A stretch of DNA of 64,000 nt, taken from assembly GCA_002840975.1 (NCBI GenBank), contig PHDN01000001.1, positions 248,001 to 312,000 of the forward strand, given 5' to 3'. A program made the position numbers and the translations under genes. Under the pieces are notes generated by a model. It was not told the DNA's origin. It did no database searches and worked only from the letters and a program-made list of their open reading frames with translations. Numbering within the stretch: the stretch's first letter is position 1; each line of letters opens with the position of its first letter. This document shows, piece by piece, positions 54,387 through 61,609 of this stretch. The stretch comes from Bacteroidetes bacterium HGW-Bacteroidetes-16. Lineage in GTDB: Bacteria > Bacteroidota > Bacteroidia > Bacteroidales > F082.

Positions 54387-56258
54387 ATGATCATACAACC
54401 AGATAAATTACACGCCATCAGCCTGCAAATTGAAGAAATAATTGAAAAGATCAGGGAAATGGAAAACAACTTTGTTGGAGAAATTGATCATGTAAGCCCT
54501 GTTTATCGTAAAAGTGCTTTAAACCTGATACATTATCTTGGATTAAGAAGCTTCGATATTGATCAACTGCAAGATCAGTTAAGGGATCTTGGCTTGCCGG
54601 GCTTATCGAATGCAGAATCTCATGTAATGAGAAGCCTGCTAACGATTCATTCAATACTGAATCTTTATCTCGGTAAACCTGTAATTGAAAAACGAAAGGG
54701 TATTATTTCCATAAAAAAGAGTAAAAAAATTCTTAACCGGAATACGAAACTTCTGTTTGGTTACAAATCAAAAAAAAGACGAACCAGGATAATGGTCACA
54801 CTACCTGGTTCTATTGGCGATGATTATAAACTTGTTAACGGATTGGTAAAATCAGGCATAAATTCAGCACGGATTAATTGCGCTCATGATGATGCGTTTA
54901 CCTGGGAAAAAATGATCAACAATGTTCATAAGTCGAGTGAGAAAAACGCTAAAAACTGTAAGGTGATGATGGATTTGGGTGGCCCTAAAATAAGGACAGG
55001 ACCCATGCAGGACGGACCTAAAATTATTCATATTCAACCTGAAAAAGACATGATGGGCCGGGTTACAAAACCAGCGAAAATATGGTTGGCTCCGCCAGAC
55101 TTAATGCCACCTGACAATAAAATTGTCTCACATATTCCTGTAAGTGAAGAATGGATTAAATTCATGAAAAAAAACGACTATATCCAGTTGACAGATACAC
55201 GGGGTAAAAAAATCGAATTTATTATTGGGGGCAAAAGTGGTTATGGAAGATGGGGATATTGTTTTAGTTCGGCTTACGTGTTGTCGGGTACTGAACTGAA
55301 CTTGTTTAAACAGGATAAAACTGAAATAAATGTCCATCAGGTGGGTGAATTTCAACCGAAGATACAATACATAACCTTAAAAGCAAATGAATATTTAGTC
55401 CTGCATAATAAACCAACTCCGGGTGAGTCAGCAGTATATGATGAAAATGGCAACCTGCATAAACGCGCCCATATTTCATGTACGCTGCCTGAAGTTTTAA
55501 ATGATGTTAAACAGGGCGAACCCATCTTTTTTGATGATGGAAAAATTGAAGGTGTTGTTGAAGAGTTAAATAAAGATGAATTGTTAATAAAAATAACTCA
55601 TGCGAAAAATGATGGTAGTAAACTCAAATCCGACAAGGGGATAAACCTGCCCGAAAGTGATTTAAAAATCAGCGGATTAACCGATAAAGACAGGGAAGAT
55701 ATTCAATTTGTTGTATCCCATGCTGATACAGTTAATCTCTCATTTGTAAATGATGAAAACGATGTACAACAATTGTTGGATGAATTAAGTAAATATGAAG
55801 CAACTGTTGGGATCATTTTAAAAATTGAAACCCAAAAGGGGTTTAAAAATTTACCCCGCATACTTTTAAAAGCAATGCAAACTTTTCCAATTGGCGTAAT
55901 GATTGCACGAGGTGATTTAGCGATAGAAACGGGTTGGAAGAATTTTGCAAGTATCCAGGAAGAAATATTCCGGATATGTGAAGCAGCTCACCTACCGGTC
56001 GTTTTGGCTACACAGGTTTTGGAGAACCTGACAAAAAACGGAACGCCGTCAAGAGCTGAAATAACTGATGCTGCCATGGCACAGCGTGCCGAATGTGTGA
56101 TGCTGAATAAAGGGGTGTATATTGAGAAGTCAGTAAAGATGTTGGATATGATACTACGAAGGATGCAGCATTTTCAGAAAAAGAAAGAAACAATTCTTCC
56201 AAAACTGGACAAGGCAGATGAACTTATTTTATCGCACAATAAGTTTTTTATAGATTGA
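54387..56258 (+). CDS. Long pyruvate kinase-like protein with N-terminal extension
   Basis: This 623-residue protein has a helical N-terminal extension of about 130 residues (SALNLIHYLGLRSFDIDQLQ). Pyruvate kinase blocks follow: TRIMVTLPGS, INSARINCAHDD, MMDLGGPKIRTGPM, IFFDDGKIEGVV, LKIETQKGFKNLP, VMIARGDLAIETGW, and VLATQVLENLTKNGTPSRAEI. Substrate and metal ligands around KIE and ARGDL are present. The C-terminal allosteric domain of standard enzymes is missing. It follows the Pycsar-type effector by 12 bp. It may make ATP and pyruvate, or act as a kinase on another substrate, in the signalling operon. Confidence 0.88.
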   Translation: MIIQPDKLHAISLQIEEIIEKIREMENNFVGEIDHVSPVYRKSALNLIHYLGLRSFDIDQLQDQLRDLGLPGLSNAESHVMRSLLTIHSILNLYLGKPVIEKRKGIISIKKSKKILNRNTKLLFGYKSKKRRTRIMVTLPGSIGDDYKLVNGLVKSGINSARINCAHDDAFTWEKMINNVHKSSEKNAKNCKVMMDLGGPKIRTGPMQDGPKIIHIQPEKDMMGRVTKPAKIWLAPPDLMPPDNKIVSHIPVSEEWIKFMKKNDYIQLTDTRGKKIEFIIGGKSGYGRWGYCFSSAYVLSGTELNLFKQDKTEINVHQVGEFQPKIQYITLKANEYLVLHNKPTPGESAVYDENGNLHKRAHISCTLPEVLNDVKQGEPIFFDDGKIEGVVEELNKDELLIKITHAKNDGSKLKSDKGINLPESDLKISGLTDKDREDIQFVVSHADTVNLSFVNDENDVQQLLDELSKYEATVGIILKIETQKGFKNLPRILLKAMQTFPIGVMIARGDLAIETGWKNFASIQEEIFRICEAAHLPVVLATQVLENLTKNGTPSRAEITDAAMAQRAECVMLNKGVYIEKSVKMLDMILRRMQHFQKKKETILPKLDKADELILSHNKFFID

Positions 56259-56310
56259 TCATCTCCATTCAGTCATTTATAAAGTTATTACTCTAATTAT
56301 TTTTAAACTG

Positions 56311-56541
56311 CTGAATAAACAATACCTGGCAGTGAATTTATTATTTACAACCTCAGTGCCATTACTTACAAATCGAAAAAGGCCTATTGTTTACATGCCT
56401 GAAGTACCACTAAATGAAAAAATGGAACGTGGTCCCACCGACTCATTTTTTAGTGGACATACCTCAACAACAGCTGCAGCTTCTTTTTTTATGGCCAAAG
56501 TCATTAGCGATTATCATCCCAAACTGGGTGCAACGAAATAG
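56311..56541 (+). pseudogene. Remnant of a PAP2-family phosphatase
   Basis: The fragment reads TNRKRPIVYMPEVPLNE, then SFFSGHTSTTAAASFFMAKV and a stop. The two phosphatase motifs (K/R-x-RP and SGHTS) are present, but the N-terminal membrane helices and the third motif (usually about 50 residues later) are gone. About 77 codons are left from a protein of about 200. It is a broken acid phosphatase of the lipid-phosphate type. Confidence 0.7.
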
Positions 56542-56682
56542 TTTGGTAATGAAAATCACCTTTTAGTTTCCTTATGCAATATAAATGGAGGAAAGGCATT
56601 TTCGGAAGATACTCCATTGATGTTAGTTCTTAGTGTAACATTAGGAGTATTTGTGGTTATTTATAAAAAAATCTTAAAAAAC

Positions 56683-56731
56683 TTGCATTTGAAAAATAAT
56701 GTATTACTTTTGTGAGCGAATATTCACTAAC
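56683..56731 (+). promoter_or_regulatory. Promoter with TetR-type operator (copy 3)
   Basis: TTG (56683-56685) and TACTTTTG (56705-56712) are 19 bp apart. Operator GTGAGCGAATATTCACTAAC (56712-56731) overlaps the -7 element and lies 16 bp before the membrane-protein ATG at 56748. The upstream block ATCTTAAAAAACTTGCATT closely matches that of the cyclase promoter. Confidence 0.75.
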
Positions 56732-56747
56732 ATTAAAAATATAAAGC

Positions 56748-57167
56748 ATGAACGGTAAATATAATATCGCAATCGGATTCCTTACAATGGGGCTATTTAT
56801 GGCTTACGGTTTTCTGCTTATTTATTTGCGGGATTTCGCACCGGGCAAAGAAGAATGGATCAATTCATACAGTTTCGGCAAGCATTTTGAAAGCCGGTTG
56901 GCACATGTTCATGGCAATTTATTTGCTTTTTTGAATATCGTAATTGGATATTTACTGCTTCATTTTCACACAAAACTAAAAAATATCAAAGCCATTTCCT
57001 GGCTTGCCTTGATTGGTTTATTAATGCCCGTAGGCATTTTGGCAGAAATTTACCTTAAAGCGCCTCCGATATTTGTATTAATTGGCGCAATTTCCATGAC
57101 AATTTCGGTTATGTGGTTGGGTATTGCATTTTTGAAAATGAAACAAATAAACGATTACACAAATTGA
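56748..57167 (+). CDS. Small membrane protein, unknown
   Basis: This 139-residue protein has four hydrophobic helices (about 6-28, 55-75, 85-103, 108-130). Between helices one and two is HFESRLAHVHGNLFAF, with two histidines that could ligate haem or metal. I recognise no family. It precedes a TetR gene by 5 bp under an operator for that repressor, and is therefore probably induced with it. Confidence 0.7.
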   Translation: MNGKYNIAIGFLTMGLFMAYGFLLIYLRDFAPGKEEWINSYSFGKHFESRLAHVHGNLFAFLNIVIGYLLLHFHTKLKNIKAISWLALIGLLMPVGILAEIYLKAPPIFVLIGAISMTISVMWLGIAFLKMKQINDYTN

Positions 57168-57172
57168 AAATA

Positions 57173-57760
57173 ATGACTGAGCTATCAGACAGGCAAATTG
57201 AGATTATAGAAGCGACAGGTAAAATTTTAACTGCTTCAGGCATTAGTGGCCTGACGATAAAAAACCTCGCGAACGAAATGAAATTTTCGGAAAGTGCCAT
57301 TTATCGTCATTTCAAAAGCAAAGAAGAAATTATTATTGCTATGCTCAACTATTTAGTTGAAAATATTGACAAAAGATTGGAAAGTGTTACCCGGTCAAAT
57401 GAAACACCCGAAGAAAAACTCAATACCCTTTTCCGCAACCAGTTGGATTTCTTCAATACGAACAAGCATTTTGTAGTTGTGGTATTTTCTGACGGATTAC
57501 TGGATGAAAGCACGCGCATCAAAGAAACAATTCATAAACTTTTAGGTGTTAAAATTAAGCACTTGATGCCTATTATCATAGAAGGGCAACAAAAAGGGAT
57601 GTTTACGAATGCCATAGCTGCCGAAGAACTTATGCAAATTTTTATAGGATCATTCCAGCTCCAAATGTTTAAATGGAGACTGGCAAATTTTGAATACGAT
57701 ATTCAGCGAAATGGCAATAATATGGTACAGTCTGTTTTAACGGTAATTAAAAGTAAATGA
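57173..57760 (+). CDS. TetR/AcrR family transcriptional regulator (tetR2)
   Basis: The ATG at 57173 gives a 195-residue protein equal in length to tetR1. An upstream in-frame GTG would overlap the membrane-protein gene. HTH residues about 5-52 read LSDRQIEIIEATGKILTASG, then TIKNLANEMKFSESAIYRHF. The recognition helix is almost the same as that of TetR1, and both sit behind the same operator. A paralogue produced by duplication is likely. It probably represses the operator at 56712 and may cross-regulate the efflux and cyclase operons. Confidence 0.9.
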   Translation: MTELSDRQIEIIEATGKILTASGISGLTIKNLANEMKFSESAIYRHFKSKEEIIIAMLNYLVENIDKRLESVTRSNETPEEKLNTLFRNQLDFFNTNKHFVVVVFSDGLLDESTRIKETIHKLLGVKIKHLMPIIIEGQQKGMFTNAIAAEELMQIFIGSFQLQMFKWRLANFEYDIQRNGNNMVQSVLTVIKSK

Positions 57761-57852
57761 TGATGAGAAATTTTCAATTAATTATAGCCGTACTTCTATT
57801 GAGCAATTGCTCAACAGAAGTACTTATTGGTAACTCAATGTTCAACAACTAA
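57760..57852 (+). CDS. Very short lipoprotein-like ORF
   Basis: ATGs at 57760 and 57763 open a 30-residue frame with a lipobox-like LLLSNC. It may be the signal-peptide remnant of a lost lipoprotein or adaptor protein of the duplicated efflux operon. A 34-bp inverted repeat lies inside it. The coding call is weak. Confidence 0.3.
   Translation: MMRNFQLIIAVLLLSNCSTEVLIGNSMFNN
57790..57823. repeat. 34-bp inverted repeat between tetR2 and tetR3
   Basis: Two 17-bp arms (left GTACTTCTATTGAGCAA) are complementary apart from one mismatched pair at the ninth base (A opposite C). The centre is the perfect palindrome TTGAGCAATTGCTCAA. No T-run follows, so a terminator is less likely than a binding site or an inserted palindrome. 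Confidence 0.6.
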
Positions 57853-57869
57853 AAAAATTTCAAAATAAT

Positions 57870-57889
57870 GTGAGTGAATATTCACTAAT
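57870..57889. promoter_or_regulatory. TetR-type operator (copy 4)
   Basis: GTGAGTGAATATTCACTAAT contains the 14-bp perfect palindrome AGTGAATATTCACT. It lies 16 bp before the tetR3 ATG. No TAnnTTTG element was seen at its left edge, unlike the other three copies. Confidence 0.7.
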
Positions 57890-57905
57890 TAAAATATATC
57901 AAATC

Positions 57906-58469
57906 ATGGAGCCTAACCGTACTTTAATTATTGACAAAGCCGCACAAATCATCATTAATTCAGGATTAGAAGCCCTTACCATATCTAATCTTGAAATGGA
58001 GGTTGGTGTAGATAAAGATCAACTTAACCATCAATTTACAAAAGTTGATGATATTCTTTTGGTAATTCTGGTTTGTTTTGAAACTGAACTTAATGATATT
58101 GTTCAGGAAATTACTAACAAGGGGATTGTACCTGAAACCGGACTTCAATTACTATTTAAAAGATTATATTCTTTATTCCTGCTCAAACCCTATTACCTGT
58201 CAATCATTTTTGACAAAAATCTTGCAGAGAGAGATTATACTGTTAAAATGGCGATTCTACGAATAATGAATATTGCGGAAACATATCTCTCAACAATAAT
58301 AGATGCCGGGAAAACAGACCATACGTTCAAAACGAAAGTATCAACTAAATTATTGATTAACGAAATTTTATCAGGATTTCGGATGTTTATGAAAGAGGAG
58401 AAACATGTTCATGAAATGATACCTGAATTAAAAAAAACATTAAAAAATGAATACAATGATGAAGGCTAA
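57906..58469 (+). CDS. Diverged TetR family regulator (tetR3)
   Basis: I start at the ATG at 57906 (187 residues), because the earlier GTG at 57870 lies inside the operator. The HTH is recognisable but diverged (LIIDKAAQIIINSGLEALTI, then LEMEVGVDKDQLNHQF), with the usual Y-R-H of the recognition helix replaced by L-N-H. It is related to tetR1/tetR2 by position and operator. The next gene is a broken TolC, as tetR1 leads the intact operon. Its DNA target may have shifted or it may be decaying. Confidence 0.82.
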   Translation: MEPNRTLIIDKAAQIIINSGLEALTISNLEMEVGVDKDQLNHQFTKVDDILLVILVCFETELNDIVQEITNKGIVPETGLQLLFKRLYSLFLLKPYYLSIIFDKNLAERDYTVKMAILRIMNIAETYLSTIIDAGKTDHTFKTKVSTKLLINEILSGFRMFMKEEKHVHEMIPELKKTLKNEYNDEG

Positions 58470-58683
58470 TAAAAATCTGCGTAAAATAATAAAAAGCGCA
58501 AATGTACTAAGGAAACTACTGGTTTTGGCGACTACCCTTGCTACTCCAATTTGGGGACAGGCTCAACTTTGGTCTCTACAGCAGTGCATCGATACTGAAC
58601 AGGTTCACAATAAAAACCTGCAAATGAGCCGAAACAATATGTTACTTGGAGAAGAAAAGCTACACGAAGTCAAAGCCAATTAA
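58447..58683 (+). pseudogene. N-terminal remnant of a TolC-family outer membrane protein
   Basis: The 78-codon frame has a signal peptide (LLVLATTLATPIWGQAQ) and LWSLQQCIDTEQVHNKNL, which matches the start of the intact TolC at 15039 (TWALEQCIDTAQVHNKNL). It stops after EEKLHEVKAN, about 370 residues early, at the edge of the phosphatidyltransferase gene. It overlaps tetR3 by 23 bp. This is the stub of a second efflux operon whose remaining genes are gone. Confidence 0.85.
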
Positions 58684-58696
58684 ATTCAACAACTAT

Positions 58697-59386
58697 ATGA
58701 TTTCTAACTTGTGGATCGGAACCAAGCGAAATGCCTACAAGGCGCTTAACCCGGTCATTCAATTGCTGTCAAAAACCGGCATTACGCCCAACGGCATCAC
58801 CACCATTGGACTTGTAATTACAACCATTTCAGCAGCTGTACTCGTGGTAGGTGGCGAAATTGGCGATCGTTCTGATTACAGGTATATTACCTGGTTTGGT
58901 GTCATAACCTTATTTGCAGGAGTATTTGACATGCTTGATGGTCAACTTGCACGTAGCACAAATAAGATGAGCACCTTTGGAGCTTTGTACGATTCTGTAT
59001 TAGACCGTTACAGCGAAATGATCATGTTCCTGGGTATCTGTTATTATCTGGTGTCGCATCATTTCTTTTTAAGCTCTGTTTTTGCTTTTATTGCCATGAT
59101 AGGCTCTATTATGGTAAGTTATGTGCGTGCCCGTTCCGAAGCACTGGGTGTTGATTGTAAAGTGGGCATGATGCAACGCCCTGAGCGGATCCTTACCATT
59201 GGCATTTCAGGAATACTCTATGGTGTAATCACCTATTATTCAGGCATCTTCACATTGTCAGTCGATTGGTTACCTTTTCCTCTGATCGAAAACATCAGCA
59301 TTTTTACCATTCCCATTTTTATGATGGCTATTTTGACCAATCTCACAGCAATTCAAAGACTTAACCATTGCCATAACCATATGTAA
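58697..59386 (+). CDS. CDP-alcohol phosphatidyltransferase (probable inositol-phospholipid synthase)
   Basis: I choose the ATG at 58697 (229 residues), since upstream residues overlap the TolC stub. The family motif D-x2-DG-x2-AR-x8-G-x3-D-x3-D is complete (FDMLDGQLARS, then FGALYDSVLD), near residues 80-107. Several membrane helices follow. Such enzymes join CDP-diacylglycerol to an alcohol. The next gene is inositol-3-phosphate synthase, so inositol phosphate is the likely acceptor, giving phosphatidylinositol phosphate. This matches the inositol-lipid cluster described in Bacteroides thetaiotaomicron. Confidence 0.88.
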   Translation: MISNLWIGTKRNAYKALNPVIQLLSKTGITPNGITTIGLVITTISAAVLVVGGEIGDRSDYRYITWFGVITLFAGVFDMLDGQLARSTNKMSTFGALYDSVLDRYSEMIMFLGICYYLVSHHFFLSSVFAFIAMIGSIMVSYVRARSEALGVDCKVGMMQRPERILTIGISGILYGVITYYSGIFTLSVDWLPFPLIENISIFTIPIFMMAILTNLTAIQRLNHCHNHM

Positions 59387-59412
59387 TTATGGCATCTAAA
59401 TAACAATATCAA

Positions 59413-60747
59413 ATGAATTCACAACCAAATATTAAGAAACCTGAAGGGAAGCTGGGAATACTCATTCCCGGAATCGGGGCAGTTTCTACAACCTTTATGG
59501 CGGGAACCATAGCAGCCAGAAACAACATGGGCCAGGCTATAGGATCAATCTCGCAAATGGGAAGAATCCGTCTGGGCAAAAGAACCGAAAACAGAAATCC
59601 AATAATTAGTGACTTTGTCCCGCTTGCATCGCTAAACGACCTCGTTTTTGGCGGGTGGGATATATTTCCTGACAATGCTTACCAGGCAGCCATGAAAGCT
59701 GGCGTGTTAGAAAAGAGATTACTTCATTCACTAAAAGATGAGCTGTCAAAAATTGTGCCCATGCGTGCCGTATTTGATCCAAAATTTGTTAAAAATCTGC
59801 ATGGCGATCACACTAAAAATCAAACTTCTAAAATGGAGTTGGCTGCTGAGTTGATCGCAGACATTCAACACTTTAAAGCCGATAACAATTGCAACAGACT
59901 GGTGATGATCTGGGCCGCTTCCACAGAAGTTTATTTGGAAATATCTCCCGTTCACTACACCATTAAAAGCTTTGAAAAGGGGTTGCAAGAAAACGACCCA
60001 TCCATTTCTCCCAGCATGATTTATGCCTATGCCGCCTTAAAATGCAAAGTGCCTTTTGTAAATGGAGCTCCTAACCTGACCGTTGATATACCTGCTCTTA
60101 TTGATCTTGCACAACAGCAAAATGTACCCATCGCCGGAAAAGATTTTAAAACAGGCCAAACACTGATGAAAACCATTCTCGGGCCCGGATTAAAAACTCG
60201 TATGTTGGGTATCGATGGCTGGTTTTCGACCAATATTTTAGGAAACAGAGATGGTGAAGTCCTGGATAATGCCGACTCGTTTAAAACCAAGGAAGTTTCC
60301 AAATTAAGTGTTCTCGACAGCATACTTGAACCTGAATTGTACCCTGACCTGTATAGGGATATGTACCATAAAGTCAGAATCAACTACTATCCGCCCAAAG
60401 GTGATGACAAGGAAAGTTGGGATAACATCGACATTTTCGGATGGCTGGGATATAAAATGCAAATCAAGATCAACTTTTTGTGCAAGGATTCCATTTTGGC
60501 CGCTCCTGTTGTGCTCGATTTGGTACTATTCATTGACCTGGCACAACGTGCCGGCATGAAAGGAATTCAGGAATGGCTCTCGTTCTACTTTAAGTCACCT
60601 CAAACAGCTGCCGAACTGCGACCAATTCATGATATCTTTTTGCAGAAAATCAAGTTTGAGAATACCTTGCGGTATTTGATGGGAGAAGATTTGATCACAC
60701 ATTTGGGTTTGGATTATTACGAAGAAAAATGCGAATTAGTAAAATAA
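59413..60747 (+). CDS. Inositol-3-phosphate synthase
   Basis: This 444-residue NAD-dependent enzyme converts glucose-6-phosphate to inositol-3-phosphate. The N-terminal dinucleotide fold is LGILIPGIGAVSTTFMAG. Family blocks include FGGWDIFPDNAYQAAMKAG, VMIWAASTEVYLE, CKVPFVNGAPN, IAGKDFKTGQT and GWFSTNILGNRDGEVLD. It overlaps the pgpA-like gene by 19 bp. Its product feeds the CDP-alcohol transferase encoded before it. Confidence 0.93.
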   Translation: MNSQPNIKKPEGKLGILIPGIGAVSTTFMAGTIAARNNMGQAIGSISQMGRIRLGKRTENRNPIISDFVPLASLNDLVFGGWDIFPDNAYQAAMKAGVLEKRLLHSLKDELSKIVPMRAVFDPKFVKNLHGDHTKNQTSKMELAAELIADIQHFKADNNCNRLVMIWAASTEVYLEISPVHYTIKSFEKGLQENDPSISPSMIYAYAALKCKVPFVNGAPNLTVDIPALIDLAQQQNVPIAGKDFKTGQTLMKTILGPGLKTRMLGIDGWFSTNILGNRDGEVLDNADSFKTKEVSKLSVLDSILEPELYPDLYRDMYHKVRINYYPPKGDDKESWDNIDIFGWLGYKMQIKINFLCKDSILAAPVVLDLVLFIDLAQRAGMKGIQEWLSFYFKSPQTAAELRPIHDIFLQKIKFENTLRYLMGEDLITHLGLDYYEEKCELVK

Positions 60748-61205
60748 TAGCTTCCGGGCTGGGAACGGGATATGCTCCCGTTGCCCCCGGAACAGCAGGT
60801 TCGTTACTCGGCATAGCAATAATCTACGTTTTCAATTTCTGGGTTAACGAATTGGGAATGCAACAACCAACTATCCTTGTTCTTAATCTGGGAGCTATTG
60901 TTTCGGTTCTGTTTATCGGGGTGTATGCTGTAAAAGTTGTTCACCAGTTTTGGAAACACGATGACTCCAAAATTGTGATCGATGAGATTACAGGCGTTTG
61001 GATTGCCGCCCTGGCGCTACCAATGCATTGGACATATTACTTTTTTGCTTTTGTATTGTTTAGGTTTTTTGATATACTAAAACCACTGGGTATCAAAAGG
61101 CTGGACAAACAAAAAAGTGACTGGAGTGTGATGCTTGATGATGTACTGGCTGGCATATACGCCCTGATTATTTTACAGACCGCGACTTACCTTCATGTAT
61201 TTTAA
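60729..61205 (+). CDS. PgpA-family phosphatidyl-phosphate phosphatase
   Basis: This 158-residue membrane protein has the PgpA signatures GTGYAPVAPGTAGSLLG near the N-terminus and IVIDEITGVWIA near the middle, with about four helices. PgpA removes the phosphate of phosphatidylglycerophosphate. In this inositol-lipid cluster it probably dephosphorylates phosphatidylinositol phosphate instead, by position. It starts within the synthase gene (19-bp overlap), so translation is coupled. Confidence 0.9.
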   Translation: MRISKIIASGLGTGYAPVAPGTAGSLLGIAIIYVFNFWVNELGMQQPTILVLNLGAIVSVLFIGVYAVKVVHQFWKHDDSKIVIDEITGVWIAALALPMHWTYYFFAFVLFRFFDILKPLGIKRLDKQKSDWSVMLDDVLAGIYALIILQTATYLHVF

Positions 61206-61207
61206 AA

Positions 61208-61600
61208 ATGAAGAGAAAACCAAACCGTCTGCCAACATTTCTCAGATACAATGTGGTTTCTATAGTTGCCACATCGGTTGATTTTGTTGTACTCATCGGT
61301 TTAACCGAAATTGCACACCTGTGGTATTTGTTTTCAGCATACGAAGGAGCACTTGCCGGTGGCATTACAGGGTTTATCTTAGAAAGAAACTGGGTTTTTA
61401 AACGAAAAGAAGTCAAACTTACCACTCAGTCAACAAAGTACCTTTTGATTTGGATTGTCAGTATTGTGCTCAACACAGGGGGGTTGTACCTCATGGTTGA
61501 ACTATCTGGTTATCAGTATATTATTTCTAAAATCATTGTTTCTGTACTGGTTGGGGTCGGTTTCAACTATCTAATGCACAAGTATTACATTTTTAAATAA
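61208..61600 (+). CDS. GtrA-family membrane protein
   Basis: This 130-residue protein has four helices of the GtrA type (FLRYNVVSIVATSVDFVVLI, then YEGALAGGITGFILERNWVF). GtrA proteins are thought to flip lipid-linked sugars or assist glycan transfer. It lies 2 bp after the PgpA-like gene. A role in moving or decorating inositol lipids is inferred from position only. Confidence 0.85.
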   Translation: MKRKPNRLPTFLRYNVVSIVATSVDFVVLIGLTEIAHLWYLFSAYEGALAGGITGFILERNWVFKRKEVKLTTQSTKYLLIWIVSIVLNTGGLYLMVELSGYQYIISKIIVSVLVGVGFNYLMHKYYIFK

Positions 61601-61609
61601 TTACTTTAA

